From the NCBI GenBank assembly GCA_028285265.1, contig JANQPX010000051.1, positions 1-64,000 of the forward strand: a stretch of DNA of 64,000 bases, written 5' to 3'. Below, in pieces: positions 1 to 8,229 of this stretch. Position numbers and translations under genes: made by a program. Below the pieces are notes generated by a model, which searched no databases, was not told the origin of the DNA, and saw nothing but the letters and a program-made list of their open reading frames with translations. Source of the stretch: Geminicoccaceae bacterium (GTDB taxonomy: Bacteria > Pseudomonadota > Alphaproteobacteria > Geminicoccales > Geminicoccaceae). Numbering within the stretch: the stretch's first letter is position 1; each line of letters starts with the position of its first letter.

Positions 1-95
1 GCTGTCCTTCCAAGGCATCGACACCTCCAGCTAAAAAGCTAAAGGTGTTACCCATGTCTCCGGAACGAAATGTCACCTATGTCTCAAGTCGGGCA
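1..95. mobile_element. Probable decayed insertion-sequence end
   Basis: A reading frame entering from outside the window ends with TAA at 32-34 (last residues SFQGIDTSS). Just after it lie two related motifs, TGTTACCCATGTCTCCGG at about 47-64 and TGTCACCTATGTCTC at about 71-85. Paired TGTnACCnATGTC motifs directly after a transposase stop are what I remember from the ends of some IS481-like elements; that is recall, not a match I can run. No transposase domain is visible inside the window, so the family is uncertain. Confidence 0.35.
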
Positions 96-134
96 TCAAA
101 TAGTTAGAGAATCCGAGGCTCTGGCATTCTTTGC

Positions 135-170
135 TGGGGTAACAAATGGGGTAACAAATGGGGTAACATT
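135..170. repeat. Three tandem 12-bp units
   Basis: TGGGGTAACAAA occurs at 135 and 147, and TGGGGTAACATT at 159, with no gaps. The tract lies in a non-coding stretch between the IS-like end and the DUF4160 gene. A small open frame crosses it but has no recognisable domain, so I read the repeat as non-coding. Role unknown. Confidence 0.7.
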
Positions 171-455
171 TGAAGGATCTAGCCCGAACCATCTTGATTC
201 TGGAGATTCGGCAGATTTGCCGTAATAGATGCGATTTTTTTGAGGATTGAGTTTCGGTGGCCTCTGACCTTTCATCAACTCGCTAGCGGTGCTTTGCTGC
301 GCTTCATGCAGCTGCGACAAAACAAACGCTTAGCGAGCTTTGTGCACCAAACCGCGTTGCGCAGAAGTGGCTTCTTCAAGCCATCATTCGAACTGATTAG
401 GTGATTCAATAACCTAAGCGCTTGGGTTTTTCTTTGAAATGCGCTATATAGAAGT

Positions 456-704
456 CTGCCGACGATCGCACGCGCTTGGAACTTAAGGTTTGTGATCTAT
501 CCGAACGATCATCGTCCCGCTCATGTGCATGTGATCGGAGCGGGGTGCGAGTCGGTCTGGCATCTTCATTGCCCTAAGGGGCCGCCGAAGTTGCGTGAGA
601 ATTACGGGTTCAAGCCAGGTCGGCTTAACCAAATTGAGAGATATTTGATCGAGCATCTGGCAGACGCCTGCGCACAATGGGAGTCGATTCATGGTCGACC
701 ATAG
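456..704 (+). CDS. DUF4160 domain protein (start codon uncertain)
   Basis: Small DUF4160 protein, a family often encoded directly before DUF2442 and suspected to form toxin-antitoxin-like pairs; no biochemical role is established. The core is readable: FVIYPNDHRPAHVHVIG, then LHCPKGPPKLRENYGF. The family usually begins MPT plus a short strand before this core. Here the matching codons read CTG CCG ACG ATC from 456, so either CTG is used or the ATG was lost. The next usable codon is GTG at 492, which would delete the first beta strand; the frame is closed by TGA at 435. It overlaps the next gene by 14 bp, the usual arrangement. About 82 residues from 456. Domain call fairly sure, start unsure. 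Confidence 0.6.
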   Translation: MPTIARAWNLRFVIYPNDHRPAHVHVIGAGCESVWHLHCPKGPPKLRENYGFKPGRLNQIERYLIEHLADACAQWESIHGRP

Positions 705-1104
705 CGACATCGAAGCCGCCAACCGAAGGGGCAAGACGAAGACACGGCAGGGTATCTGGGCGACGGCGGCGCGCTATGACCGCCGGGTCAAACGGGTCAT
801 GGTCACACTCGGGCGAGGCGTCGAACTGGCGCTGGTACCGAGCGAGATCGAAGGTCTGCAATATGCCACATCAGATGAACTGAGCGAGATCGAGATCAGC
901 CCAAAAGGTTTTGGATTGCATTTTCCTCACCTAGACGCGGATGTCTATTTGCCGGCTCTTTTGAACGGCGTCACCGGATCCAAGGCCTGGTCAGCTGCTA
1001 TGGGACAGGCTGGAGGTCAGTCCCGTAGCGAAGCCAAGACGGAAGCCAGCAGAAAAAATGGCCGCCTCGGTGGCCGACCCAAGCGTCAGAAGGTCGATGC
1101 CTAG
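691..1104 (+). CDS. DUF2442 domain protein
   Basis: A 137-residue partner of the upstream DUF4160 gene, overlapping its end by 14 bp. The DUF2442 core lies around residues 35-100 (TLGRGVELALVPSEIEGL, then LSEIEISPKGFGLHFPHL and DADVYLPALL). The C-terminus is basic (NGRLGGRPKRQK), which could bind nucleic acid. DUF2442 proteins are commonly annotated as antitoxin-like from their genomic pairing; that is inference by context. ATG at 691 suits the overlap. No DNA-binding helix-turn-helix is evident. Confidence 0.75.
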   Translation: MVDHSDIEAANRRGKTKTRQGIWATAARYDRRVKRVMVTLGRGVELALVPSEIEGLQYATSDELSEIEISPKGFGLHFPHLDADVYLPALLNGVTGSKAWSAAMGQAGGQSRSEAKTEASRKNGRLGGRPKRQKVDA

Positions 1105-1244
1105 ATGGCGTAACGGGCTGGGCTCGATAGTCGATTTGGGCGTTGAAGGTGGGAATCAAGTGATGTGGTCATACCAGAACGACGGCATCTGACGTTCGCG
1201 TCTCTCTGCGATATCAACCCAGAGCCCTGCTACCGCACCAAAGC

Positions 1245-1994
1245 CTACGCGGCGTAGCGGTCAGTACCGACCTTTCGGGCGGCACCTATTCCGACAAGAG
1301 CGTTGACTATATCTTGAAGGTCGTTGTCTTTGGGCTGGCGCTTGAAACTCGTGGCGACACGGTCCAGCGTAGCGGGACCGGGTTGATTGGCGATGATGGC
1401 GCGGACGACGGTGATGCGATCCAGTGCCGATTTAGGCCAGGCCGGTTTCTTCGTACCCTGTTTCGGAAGTGCCGTCTCGATACCAAGCGCCGCCTGTTCC
1501 GGCGCGATAGAAACCCCTGCTTTTGGCGCCTGATAGGCAGGCCTGAGATAGCGATAGATGCCCTTGGCCTCCTCAGCGACCCGTCCTCGGTTCCAAGCAA
1601 CCAGCCGGGTCAGGATCTCGGCATCCGGCAGGTCGGCCGGCCAGCCATAGGCGTCGGCGACGGCTCTATCGATTTCCTCGTGGAGATGGCGCATGACTGA
1701 GACCAGCCCGCACTCGTGCACATTCTGTTCCTTTGAGGATAGTGTTTCGCCCGCCCTCAGCTTTTCCAGGACGTTGTAGAGACCGGTCAGCGTCAGGTCA
1801 GCATGATCTGCGAGCACCCGCTTGCAATGGGCATCCAGTTCTTCAGCCAGATCGCGAATGGCTGCTCGCTGAGCATCGGTTGCATTGGGGAAGGAAAACG
1901 GATCGAAGCAGTGAGATTTGCTGTAGCGGGGCCTATTTTCCAAGGTGCCGCCAACATTCAATGCCCAAGCAACGTGGATGCATAATGAAAGCAC
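1245..1994 (-). pseudogene. C-terminal remnant of MmeI-like class I DNA methyltransferase
   Basis: The first recognisable residues, HVAWALNVGGTLENRPRYSK followed by SHCFDPFSFP, match the target-recognition/C-terminal part of large MmeI-like (type IIG) DNA methyltransferases, which are normally about 900-1000 residues. Only about 249 residues remain, and nothing upstream to 2209 encodes a methyltransferase core (no NPPY motif). The tail is helical and charged. I interpret this as a 5'-truncated remnant of a restriction-modification or phage-defence gene, not a functional enzyme. The residue-level family match is from memory of the motif. Confidence 0.6.
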
Positions 1995-2209
1995 GCCCAG
2001 GAAGAAGGCCTCGTCGAGTGCGATGTTGACCTACATGTTGCCAGGCAGGATTGATGCGTCGAGAAATTGGAAGACGCGAAGTTTGCTTGTTTCGATGGTT
2101 GAGATGTACCGAGGCAGGCCGTCAAGTGCAGGTCGTAAGTCGGATCTTGGCTTGCCGAAGATCCAATAAATCGACAGAAGCGAAGCATGTTGAGGCCGTC
2201 TCTAATCGG
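1995..2209. other. Non-coding junction after methyltransferase remnant
   Basis: About 215 bp with no supported gene on either strand. It marks the break between the truncated methyltransferase and the end of the catabolic operon, so a deletion or insertion junction probably lies here. No terminator-like hairpin with a T run was seen. Confidence 0.4.
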
Positions 2210-3136
2210 TCAGCTTGATCGTGTCGCTTTTAGAATGCCGACGAGCCTGGCGTCCCGCTCCGCCGCAAGTTGGTCCGTCGATTTTCCTTGAGAGACGTCC
2301 GAGATCCCATCGACCAGCTTGCTGCGCAGCGCAGCATCGAGCCGCGGATTGCCCAAATCGTCCCACCAACGATGAAAGCTGTCGGCATAACGTTCGCAAA
2401 ATGCTGTGATGCCACCTTCACCAGCACCGAGGTGGAACAGCTGTGAAGGTCCCATAGCGGCCCAGCGAACGCCTGGACCCGCGGAGACCGCTTTGTCGAC
2501 ATCCTCGACCGAGGCCACGCCTTCTTCGATCAGATGAAGGGCCTCTCGCCAGATCGCAGCCTGCAAACGATTGGCCACATGGCCTGGAACTTCTTTGTTC
2601 ACGCGTATCGTGACTTTGCCGACATCCCGATAGAACTGTTCGGCGGTATCAACCACACCTTCAGTGGTCCTATGGTTTCCCATGATCTCAACCAAAGGGA
2701 TGAGATGTGGTGGGTTAAACGGGTGCCCGAGGATAAAGCGGGATGGATCCTGCCAGCCCGATTGCATTTCCGAAAGCATCAATCCCGAGGCTGACGTCGC
2801 GACCACAGCATCGCTATCGAGGGCCCCTTCGATCGCCGCATACAGTGCATGCTTCATGGCTAGCTGTTCAGGGACACTTTCTTGCACAAAGGCGGCAGAG
2901 GCGACGGCATCGGCGGGGTCACGATGAAAGGCTAAGGCGTTCGGGTTCCCGTGCTTGGTCATGCCGAGCTTGGTGAGGGTCGGCCAAGCGTTTTCGATAT
3001 ACGAGTGTACCGTCATTTCGGCATTGTCAGCGGGGTCGTAAATGGCGACGCTCCGTCCGGCTGCGAGGAATAAGGCGGTCCAGCTCGCGCCAATTACACC
3101 AGCGCCGAGGACGGCAGTGTGGTGGGGATTAGCCAT
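2210..3136 (-). CDS. L-carnitine dehydrogenase / 3-hydroxyacyl-CoA dehydrogenase family protein
   Basis: NAD-dependent oxidation of a 3-hydroxy acid, most likely carnitine or a related betaine given its operon. The 308-residue protein has the N-terminal Rossmann glycine motif LGAGVIGASWTALFLAAG and an acidic residue after strand 2 (IYDPAD), followed by the family motif GHPFNPPHLIPLVEIMGN and the C-terminal helical domain. Length suits the single-domain L-carnitine dehydrogenase/lambda-crystallin type. I start at ATG 3136 because it overlaps the stop of the preceding dehydrogenase (TGATG) and puts the Rossmann strand near the N-terminus; an in-frame extension to 3196 has no homology. Last gene of the operon. 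Substrate is inferred. Confidence 0.75.
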   Translation of the reverse strand: MANPHHTAVLGAGVIGASWTALFLAAGRSVAIYDPADNAEMTVHSYIENAWPTLTKLGMTKHGNPNALAFHRDPADAVASAAFVQESVPEQLAMKHALYAAIEGALDSDAVVATSASGLMLSEMQSGWQDPSRFILGHPFNPPHLIPLVEIMGNHRTTEGVVDTAEQFYRDVGKVTIRVNKEVPGHVANRLQAAIWREALHLIEEGVASVEDVDKAVSAGPGVRWAAMGPSQLFHLGAGEGGITAFCERYADSFHRWWDDLGNPRLDAALRSKLVDGISDVSQGKSTDQLAAERDARLVGILKATRSS

Positions 3137-3897
3137 CAAAACAGTCCAGGTTGCAACGGCGAGGCCGCGGTCAAGCCGCCGTCGACAGTGATACATTGGC
3201 CCGTTACAAACGCCGCCTCATCGGAGGCTAGCCAAAGCGCCGAAGCGGCAATGTCCATCGGCTCGCCAAATCGGCCGGCGGCATGACGGGCAAGCGCATC
3301 CTGCTTGGCGTGGTCGACATTATTGGCAACAGCGAAGGCGGCATCGGCCATCCCGGTCATGATCCAGCCGGGTCTGATGGCATTGCAGCGGACGGTGGGG
3401 CCATGGTCCACGGCGATTGATCGCGTCAGGCCATGAACGAACGCTTTGCTCGCATTGTAGAGTGCCAAGCCGGGATCAGCGACGTCGCCTGAGATCGAGC
3501 CGATGTTCACAATCGCTCCGCCGCCGGCGGCCTCCATGCCGGGGATAAACAGGCGACAGCAGTTAAAAACGCCCCGACAGTTAGCACCGATGACCGCATC
3601 CCAATCGTCATCGCTGCTGTCGGTGATCGTTCTCTCGATTTGGACGCCGGCATTGTTCACCAGGATGGTCACGTCACCCGACATCGCTTCGATTTCGGTC
3701 TTCAGCCTTTTCACCGCGAGAGGATCGGCAACGTCGGCCGTCACCCAGTTGACCGCATCCGTCAAATCAACAGGGCGTGGACCACGCCCGCAGGCTGTGA
3801 CCTGGGCGCCAGCGGCCAAAAAGCGCTCAACGATGGCGCGGCCAATGCCACGCCCACCACCGGTTACCAGGGCGACTTTTCCATCCAGCCGGATCAT
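3136..3897 (-). CDS. Short-chain dehydrogenase/reductase
   Basis: NAD(P)-dependent oxidoreductase of the classical SDR family, 253 residues from ATG 3897. Seen: cofactor motif TGGGRGIG near residue 15, NNAG motif (LVNNAGVQ), catalytic serine in NIGSISG, and the YxxxK pair in LYNASKAFVHG. C-terminal ASDEAAFVTGQCITVDGG is typical of the FabG-like group. I prefer the internal ATG because the 25 residues before it are not SDR-like. It overlaps the next dehydrogenase by TGATG. With a second SDR upstream it probably handles successive alcohol/aldehyde intermediates of a quaternary-amine pathway; the substrate is unknown. Confidence 0.85.
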   Translation of the reverse strand: MIRLDGKVALVTGGGRGIGRAIVERFLAAGAQVTACGRGPRPVDLTDAVNWVTADVADPLAVKRLKTEIEAMSGDVTILVNNAGVQIERTITDSSDDDWDAVIGANCRGVFNCCRLFIPGMEAAGGGAIVNIGSISGDVADPGLALYNASKAFVHGLTRSIAVDHGPTVRCNAIRPGWIMTGMADAAFAVANNVDHAKQDALARHAAGRFGEPMDIAASALWLASDEAAFVTGQCITVDGGLTAASPLQPGLF

Positions 3898-3978
3898 CGC
3901 GTTCTCGCGCCAGCGATCAGGGAATGCCCAAGGTCGGACCGGTTGACGATGCTCTGAATGATCGATGGGCACATGGGA

Positions 3979-4752
3979 TCAGAGTCGCATCTGCTGGACT
4001 TGCGCCGAAAGCCCGCCGTCCAAAACCCATAGTTGGCCGGAGGCATAGCGGGCTTCGTCGGAAGCCAGCCACAAGGCGAGATTCGCGATGTCATCGGGCG
4101 TTCCATAGGTCTTGAGCGGATGGACGTCCCGAACCGCCTGTTGCAGGCTTTCGATATTGCCAGCATCTTGAAAAAAGCTCTGCAGCATCGGAGTGTCGAT
4201 ATAACCAGGACAGATCGCGTTCACGCGGATCCCTTCTGGCCCATGATCACAGGCCATGGCACGGGTGAGCGCATGCACCGCGCCTTTGGTCGCGCAATAG
4301 GCGGCGAGTTGAGGATCAGCTATGAAGCCGTCGTAAGAGCCAAAATTGATAATCGACGCCCCAGCTGACTTTCGGAGGAGTGGTAGCGCATATTTTGACG
4401 TCAAGAACGTCCCGGTGGCATTGATCGCAAAGATATGGTTCCACTCGTCGAGCGACGTGTCTTCGATCGTTTTCTCGATCTCAATGCCGGCAGCATTCAC
4501 AAGCACATCAAGACGGCCGTGGGCCGCTTCAATCTTGACGAAAGCCTCTTTGACCGATGCTTCATCGGTGACATCTAGTCTAATGAAGGTTCCAAGGGTG
4601 ACATCGGCGAGCGAGGCCACCGAGCCAGTCTCGGACAGGTCAGCCGCAAACACGGTGGCGTTCTCGCGGACAAAACGGTCGCAGATCGCCCTCCCAATGC
4701 CGCCGCGGCCACCGGTGACGAGGGCGATTTTTTCGGTCAATCGGCCCGTCAT
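3979..4752 (-). CDS. Short-chain dehydrogenase/reductase
   Basis: Second SDR of the operon (257 residues), a paralogue-like neighbour of the next gene. Seen: TGGRGGIGRA cofactor loop, LVNAAGIEIEKTI, catalytic serine in NFGSYDG, YxxxK in YCATKGAVHALTRA, and C-terminal ASGQLWVLDGG. The cofactor strand is followed by AADLSE, where an aspartate suggests NAD preference (inference). Its ATG overlaps the sulfatase stop by 4 bp (ATGA), so translation is probably coupled. Substrate unknown; the context suggests oxidation of a small quaternary-ammonium alcohol. Confidence 0.85.
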   Translation of the reverse strand: MTGRLTEKIALVTGGRGGIGRAICDRFVRENATVFAADLSETGSVASLADVTLGTFIRLDVTDEASVKEAFVKIEAAHGRLDVLVNAAGIEIEKTIEDTSLDEWNHIFAINATGTFLTSKYALPLLRKSAGASIINFGSYDGFIADPQLAAYCATKGAVHALTRAMACDHGPEGIRVNAICPGYIDTPMLQSFFQDAGNIESLQQAVRDVHPLKTYGTPDDIANLALWLASDEARYASGQLWVLDGGLSAQVQQMRL

Positions 4753-6299
4753 GACTCATCTCTGTAAGGTGGAAAACGCGATTTTGCGGCAGCCACGGTC
4801 CAATCCATATGGTTGCGCACATATTCGTTGGCGGCATCACGTTTGGGTTGGAAGTCCCAGCTGGTGAGTGTGCCATCCTGCATCGCGTCGTAGACAGCGC
4901 GTCGCTGGTTTTGCTTGGCAATCACGTCGTTGCGGATCGCGTCACTGTCCCAACGTTGGTGCACCTCTTCAACGAAAGCTTTGACGATATCACCGTGATC
5001 CCGATCGGCTGCGAGGTTGTTCAGCTCGTTGGGGTCATCTTCGAGATTGAAGAGCAAGGGCGCGTCGACGTCGCAGTGGATGTATTTGAAGGGGCCGCGG
5101 CGAATCATGAAACACGGATGGGAGGCGCACTCTGCGCAATATTCGGCGATCGCTCCGTCGGCGTCATTGGCGGCATCCATACGTCCGGTGGCAAGGCCCC
5201 AAAGGCTTCGGCCATCAACGCCCTGCAGGGCTTTCGGACCACCACCTGCTTCGACGAGGGTTGGAAAGAGGTCAACGAGGGACACACAATTGCTGACCGT
5301 TCTGCCTTTAGGAAGGCCAGGGCCGGCCATGATCAGGGGCACGCGGCAGGACCACTCAAAAAAATTCATCTTGTACCAAAGACCACGTTCGCCGAGCATG
5401 TCGCCATGGTCGCTGGTGACAATCACGACGGTATTCTCGAGTAGATCGGTGGCGCGCAGCGTATCGCTTATGCGGTTAATCCAATGATCGACATAGGACG
5501 TGTTCGCATAATAGGCATGGCGTGCGTTTCTGATTTGCGCGTCGGTAGCGATTGTAAGATCGGCCTCGATCCCAGCCATAACGCGCCGGCTATGTGCGTC
5601 CTGTCGATCAGCTGGCAAAGCTGGCACGGTTGGCATGTCGATGGCGTTATGATCGTAAAGATCCCACCATTTCTGGAGCGCGACATACGGGTCGTGAGGG
5701 TGGATGAAAGAGACGACCATCATGAAGGGCTGCGTGGCAACTGAACGCGCATAGTCGAAGATCTTGCGCTCGGCAAAGAAACCGACCTCCTCGTCATATT
5801 CGATCTGGAAGGTGGTCGCCGCGATACCGGCTTCGCGGACGCTGTCCATATTGTGGTACCATTTGTCGATGCGCTCGTCCGGCAGCTCCCAATCCGGCGT
5901 CCAAGCGAAATCAGCCGGATAGATGTCCGTGGTAATTCGCTCGTTGAAGCCATGGAGCTGATCGGGTCCGACGAAATGCATCTTACCGGAGAGACAGGTC
6001 TGGTAGCCGAGCTTTCGGAGATGATGGGCGAATGTTGGGATCGCGCTTGGGAATTCGGATGCGTTGTCATACGCCGCAATGTTCGTCACATGTTGGCCGG
6101 ACATGAACGCGAAGCGAGCGGGCGCACAAAGAGGTGAGTTGGTGTAAGCACTGTCGAACCGGACGCCTCGTGCTGCCAGAGCATCCATGGCAGGCGTTTT
6201 CACCAGCGGATGTCCATAGGCGCCGGTTGTAAACGGTGTCAGTTGATCCGCCATAATCAGGACGATGTTGGGCGGCTGCTTGGTGCTAGGCGCGCTCAC
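4749..6299 (-). CDS. betC: Choline-sulfatase (type I sulfatase)
   Basis: Hydrolyses choline-O-sulfate to choline and sulfate in the cytoplasm. The 516-residue protein has the N-terminal metal site IVLIMADQ, the sulfatase signature SPLCAPAR with Cys58 as the predicted formylglycine, GKMHFVGPDQLHGF, IHPHDPY, and VTSDHGDMLGERGLWYK. The C-terminus (PKRDAANEYVRNHMD then KSRFPPY) matches the choline-sulfatase-specific C-terminal domain, which supports betC over a generic sulfatase. It overlaps the Rieske gene upstream and the SDR downstream by 4 bp each. A formylglycine-generating or anaerobic maturase gene is not in this window. Activity on another sulfated betaine is possible. Confidence 0.85.
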   Translation of the reverse strand: MSAPSTKQPPNIVLIMADQLTPFTTGAYGHPLVKTPAMDALAARGVRFDSAYTNSPLCAPARFAFMSGQHVTNIAAYDNASEFPSAIPTFAHHLRKLGYQTCLSGKMHFVGPDQLHGFNERITTDIYPADFAWTPDWELPDERIDKWYHNMDSVREAGIAATTFQIEYDEEVGFFAERKIFDYARSVATQPFMMVVSFIHPHDPYVALQKWWDLYDHNAIDMPTVPALPADRQDAHSRRVMAGIEADLTIATDAQIRNARHAYYANTSYVDHWINRISDTLRATDLLENTVVIVTSDHGDMLGERGLWYKMNFFEWSCRVPLIMAGPGLPKGRTVSNCVSLVDLFPTLVEAGGGPKALQGVDGRSLWGLATGRMDAANDADGAIAEYCAECASHPCFMIRRGPFKYIHCDVDAPLLFNLEDDPNELNNLAADRDHGDIVKAFVEEVHQRWDSDAIRNDVIAKQNQRRAVYDAMQDGTLTSWDFQPKRDAANEYVRNHMDWTVAAAKSRFPPYRDES

Positions 6300-7435
6300 G
6301 CGACGGCTCGCCGATAAGCATCAAGTACCAGACCGTGAAAATGGTGGACGGCGTGTTCGGATTTGCCGGAGCCTGCTGGGTCATGGACGATCCGTCCTTG
6401 GCTGAAGGCAGGCGTTCCCATCCCGCGCTGCACGCTCTCGACCAGGGCGATGTCTTCGGCCTGGAGAACATCATCGATGTAACGGATGGCTTCCTGCTCG
6501 GCGTGGTTTGGCTCGGCATCCTCGAAGAAGAAATCATAGGTCTCGAAGGTCTGGTCGATGCCGATCGGAATGATGTGCATAACGATCATATTGCCGCGGC
6601 CGGGATAGCGCATCAAGCAGGTGTTTGGCCAAAGCCACCAGACCGCGTGATCCGTGACCGTTGCGCCGCTAACAGAATAGGCGGCGTTCGTGGTCTTGCC
6701 TGCCTCGGCCATGTGGCTTGAGTAAATCCCATGGGTCGTGACCTCATAGGTGTCCATGTCGACAAGCGTGCAAAAGTCTTTGTGCGCCACGGGGCAATGA
6801 TAACATTCGAGAAAGTTATCGACGACGTTCTTCCAATTGGACCTGATGTCATAGGTCAAGCGATGCGCAAAAGTCAGGCGTTCGACATCGGGAGCCCAGT
6901 GCATGATTTCAGCGCCGAGATCGCCTGATTGTTCGACAAGTGAAGGGGCGTTGCCGTCGAGATTGACGTAGACAAAACCGCAAAACACGTCGACTTGAAT
7001 GGGATCGAGGCAAATGCTCTCGCGATCAAAGTCCTGAAGGGCTTCGGTCTCCGGGGCCCGGACGAGGCGGCCTTCAAGATTATAGGACCAGGCATGATAG
7101 GGGCAGAGGATCAGATTGGTCCTTCCTTCCCCGTTCAGCAGCTCGTGACCCCGGTGCTTACAGACATTGTAGAAGGCACGAAGCGTACCGGCCTTGTCGC
7201 GAACCACGCAGATTGGACAACCGGCGATGTTCGTGGTGACAAAAGCGCCGGGTTCGCGCAGTTTTTCGACATGGCAAACCCATTGCCATGTTCGGGCAAA
7301 AATCGCTTGTTGCTCGAAGCGAAGCCATTGGGGATCGGTATAGGCATCGGCCTGCAGCGAGAGGGAGCGCGCGGGTTCTTTATGGTAGCCCGTCGAGATC
7401 CGTCGGACATCATCAGCTGTCATGCCTCTAATCAT
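6296..7435 (-). CDS. Rieske [2Fe-2S] oxygenase, quaternary-ammonium (CntA/GbcA) type
   Basis: Terminal oxygenase of a two-component Rieske system, likely cleaving or demethylating a quaternary amine. The Rieske cluster ligands are in YNVCKHRGHELLNGEG and CPYHAW. The mononuclear iron site is in NWKNVVDNFLECYHC followed by PVAH; the position before CYH is Glu where ring-hydroxylating dioxygenases have the bridging Asp, a trait of carnitine monooxygenase CntA-like enzymes. I choose ATG 7435 because GAGGGA lies 6 nt before it; an in-frame ATG at 7507 has poor spacing. 379 residues. No ferredoxin-reductase partner is encoded here. First gene of the sulfatase/dehydrogenase operon. Substrate inferred. 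Confidence 0.8.
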   Translation of the reverse strand: MIRGMTADDVRRISTGYHKEPARSLSLQADAYTDPQWLRFEQQAIFARTWQWVCHVEKLREPGAFVTTNIAGCPICVVRDKAGTLRAFYNVCKHRGHELLNGEGRTNLILCPYHAWSYNLEGRLVRAPETEALQDFDRESICLDPIQVDVFCGFVYVNLDGNAPSLVEQSGDLGAEIMHWAPDVERLTFAHRLTYDIRSNWKNVVDNFLECYHCPVAHKDFCTLVDMDTYEVTTHGIYSSHMAEAGKTTNAAYSVSGATVTDHAVWWLWPNTCLMRYPGRGNMIVMHIIPIGIDQTFETYDFFFEDAEPNHAEQEAIRYIDDVLQAEDIALVESVQRGMGTPAFSQGRIVHDPAGSGKSEHAVHHFHGLVLDAYRRAVA

Positions 7436-7734
7436 GGCGTGTCCCTCGACTGCGAGAGGATGATTGCTAACGCTAGCGAAAAGTATGGGCGTGGTTGCCT
7501 GGCTCATCCTTACTCATTTCCGACACTTATTTGATCTTAGTCGTCATGTCGGGTCGAGTGCATCCTGTTTAACGCAACCAATCGCGGCATCCACGTGCAG
7601 GTCCTGCGGCTGAACCGAGGTTTATCGATGAGAGGGCAGCTGATCACATACGAACCTTGGCTGACAGCGACTTGATGTAATCAATTTCTCTGACTGCGGT
7701 TGCGCAACTTGGACGAGGTAGTGCCGGCTCCAGC
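7436..7734. promoter_or_regulatory. Divergent intergenic region, no clear promoter
   Basis: Together with the pseudogene to its right this separates the leftward catabolic operon from the rightward transporter operon, so promoters for both probably lie between 7436 and 8230. I could not identify convincing -35/-10 pairs or an operator by eye. Confidence 0.35.
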
Positions 7735-7986
7735 TTGGTCGTTGTTGAAGACGACACGATCGAGGGCCTTGCCGACGAGCTGAAGCGGGCCATCGATCCG
7801 GACAAGCGGAACCGCATTGCAGATGAGGCCTTCACTTATCTGTGCAAGCAGTAAGCAAACATGCCCCTGGCGACCGTGAACGCCAAGATGGTGGGGGACC
7901 CAGAGATGGTCGCTGACTGTTTGTTCCCCGGGGTTACGACCAACAGTATTAGCCACTGGCACCTGCTCGAAGCTGCCGGCGAGTAG
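7735..7986 (+). pseudogene. C-terminal fragment of an extracellular solute-binding protein (family 5)
   Basis: Reading one frame through an internal TAA (7852-7854) gives GLADELKRAIDPDKRNRIAD, then AFTYLCKQ, stop, then MPLATVNAKMVGDPEMVADC and FPGVTTNSISHW before TAG at 7984. This is the usual C-terminal end of a dipeptide-type binding protein, with the helix of the ELxxxxDPxKR type and a final HW. The N-terminal 400 or so residues are missing. It sits directly upstream of an intact gene of the same family but is not a duplicate of it, so it is a remnant of a replaced transporter gene. Confidence 0.65.
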
Positions 7987-8229
7987 TCTGGGCAAGTTCC
8001 AAGGGAGGTCGGCTGCTGCCTTGTCCCGGGGTAAAACTTCGTCGTTCCGGCAGTGCCGCCGGCGAGGTATGGGAAGCGTTTATGCCAGCAGAACTGGGTG
8101 CCGTCTGCCACAGACCAAGGCTGGCATTCGGGAAATTGCCGAATAGGTTAACTTAAAGGCGGGCGTATCTCATCAAGCCGGCAAGATTAGCCGGTGGCCC
8201 GTGAAAACGATCAATCCGGGAGGAAATCA

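Noticed and set aside
96..320. 74-codon minus-strand frame over the 12-bp repeat
   Set aside because: Its PFVTPFVTP run only reflects the tandem repeat; no domain.
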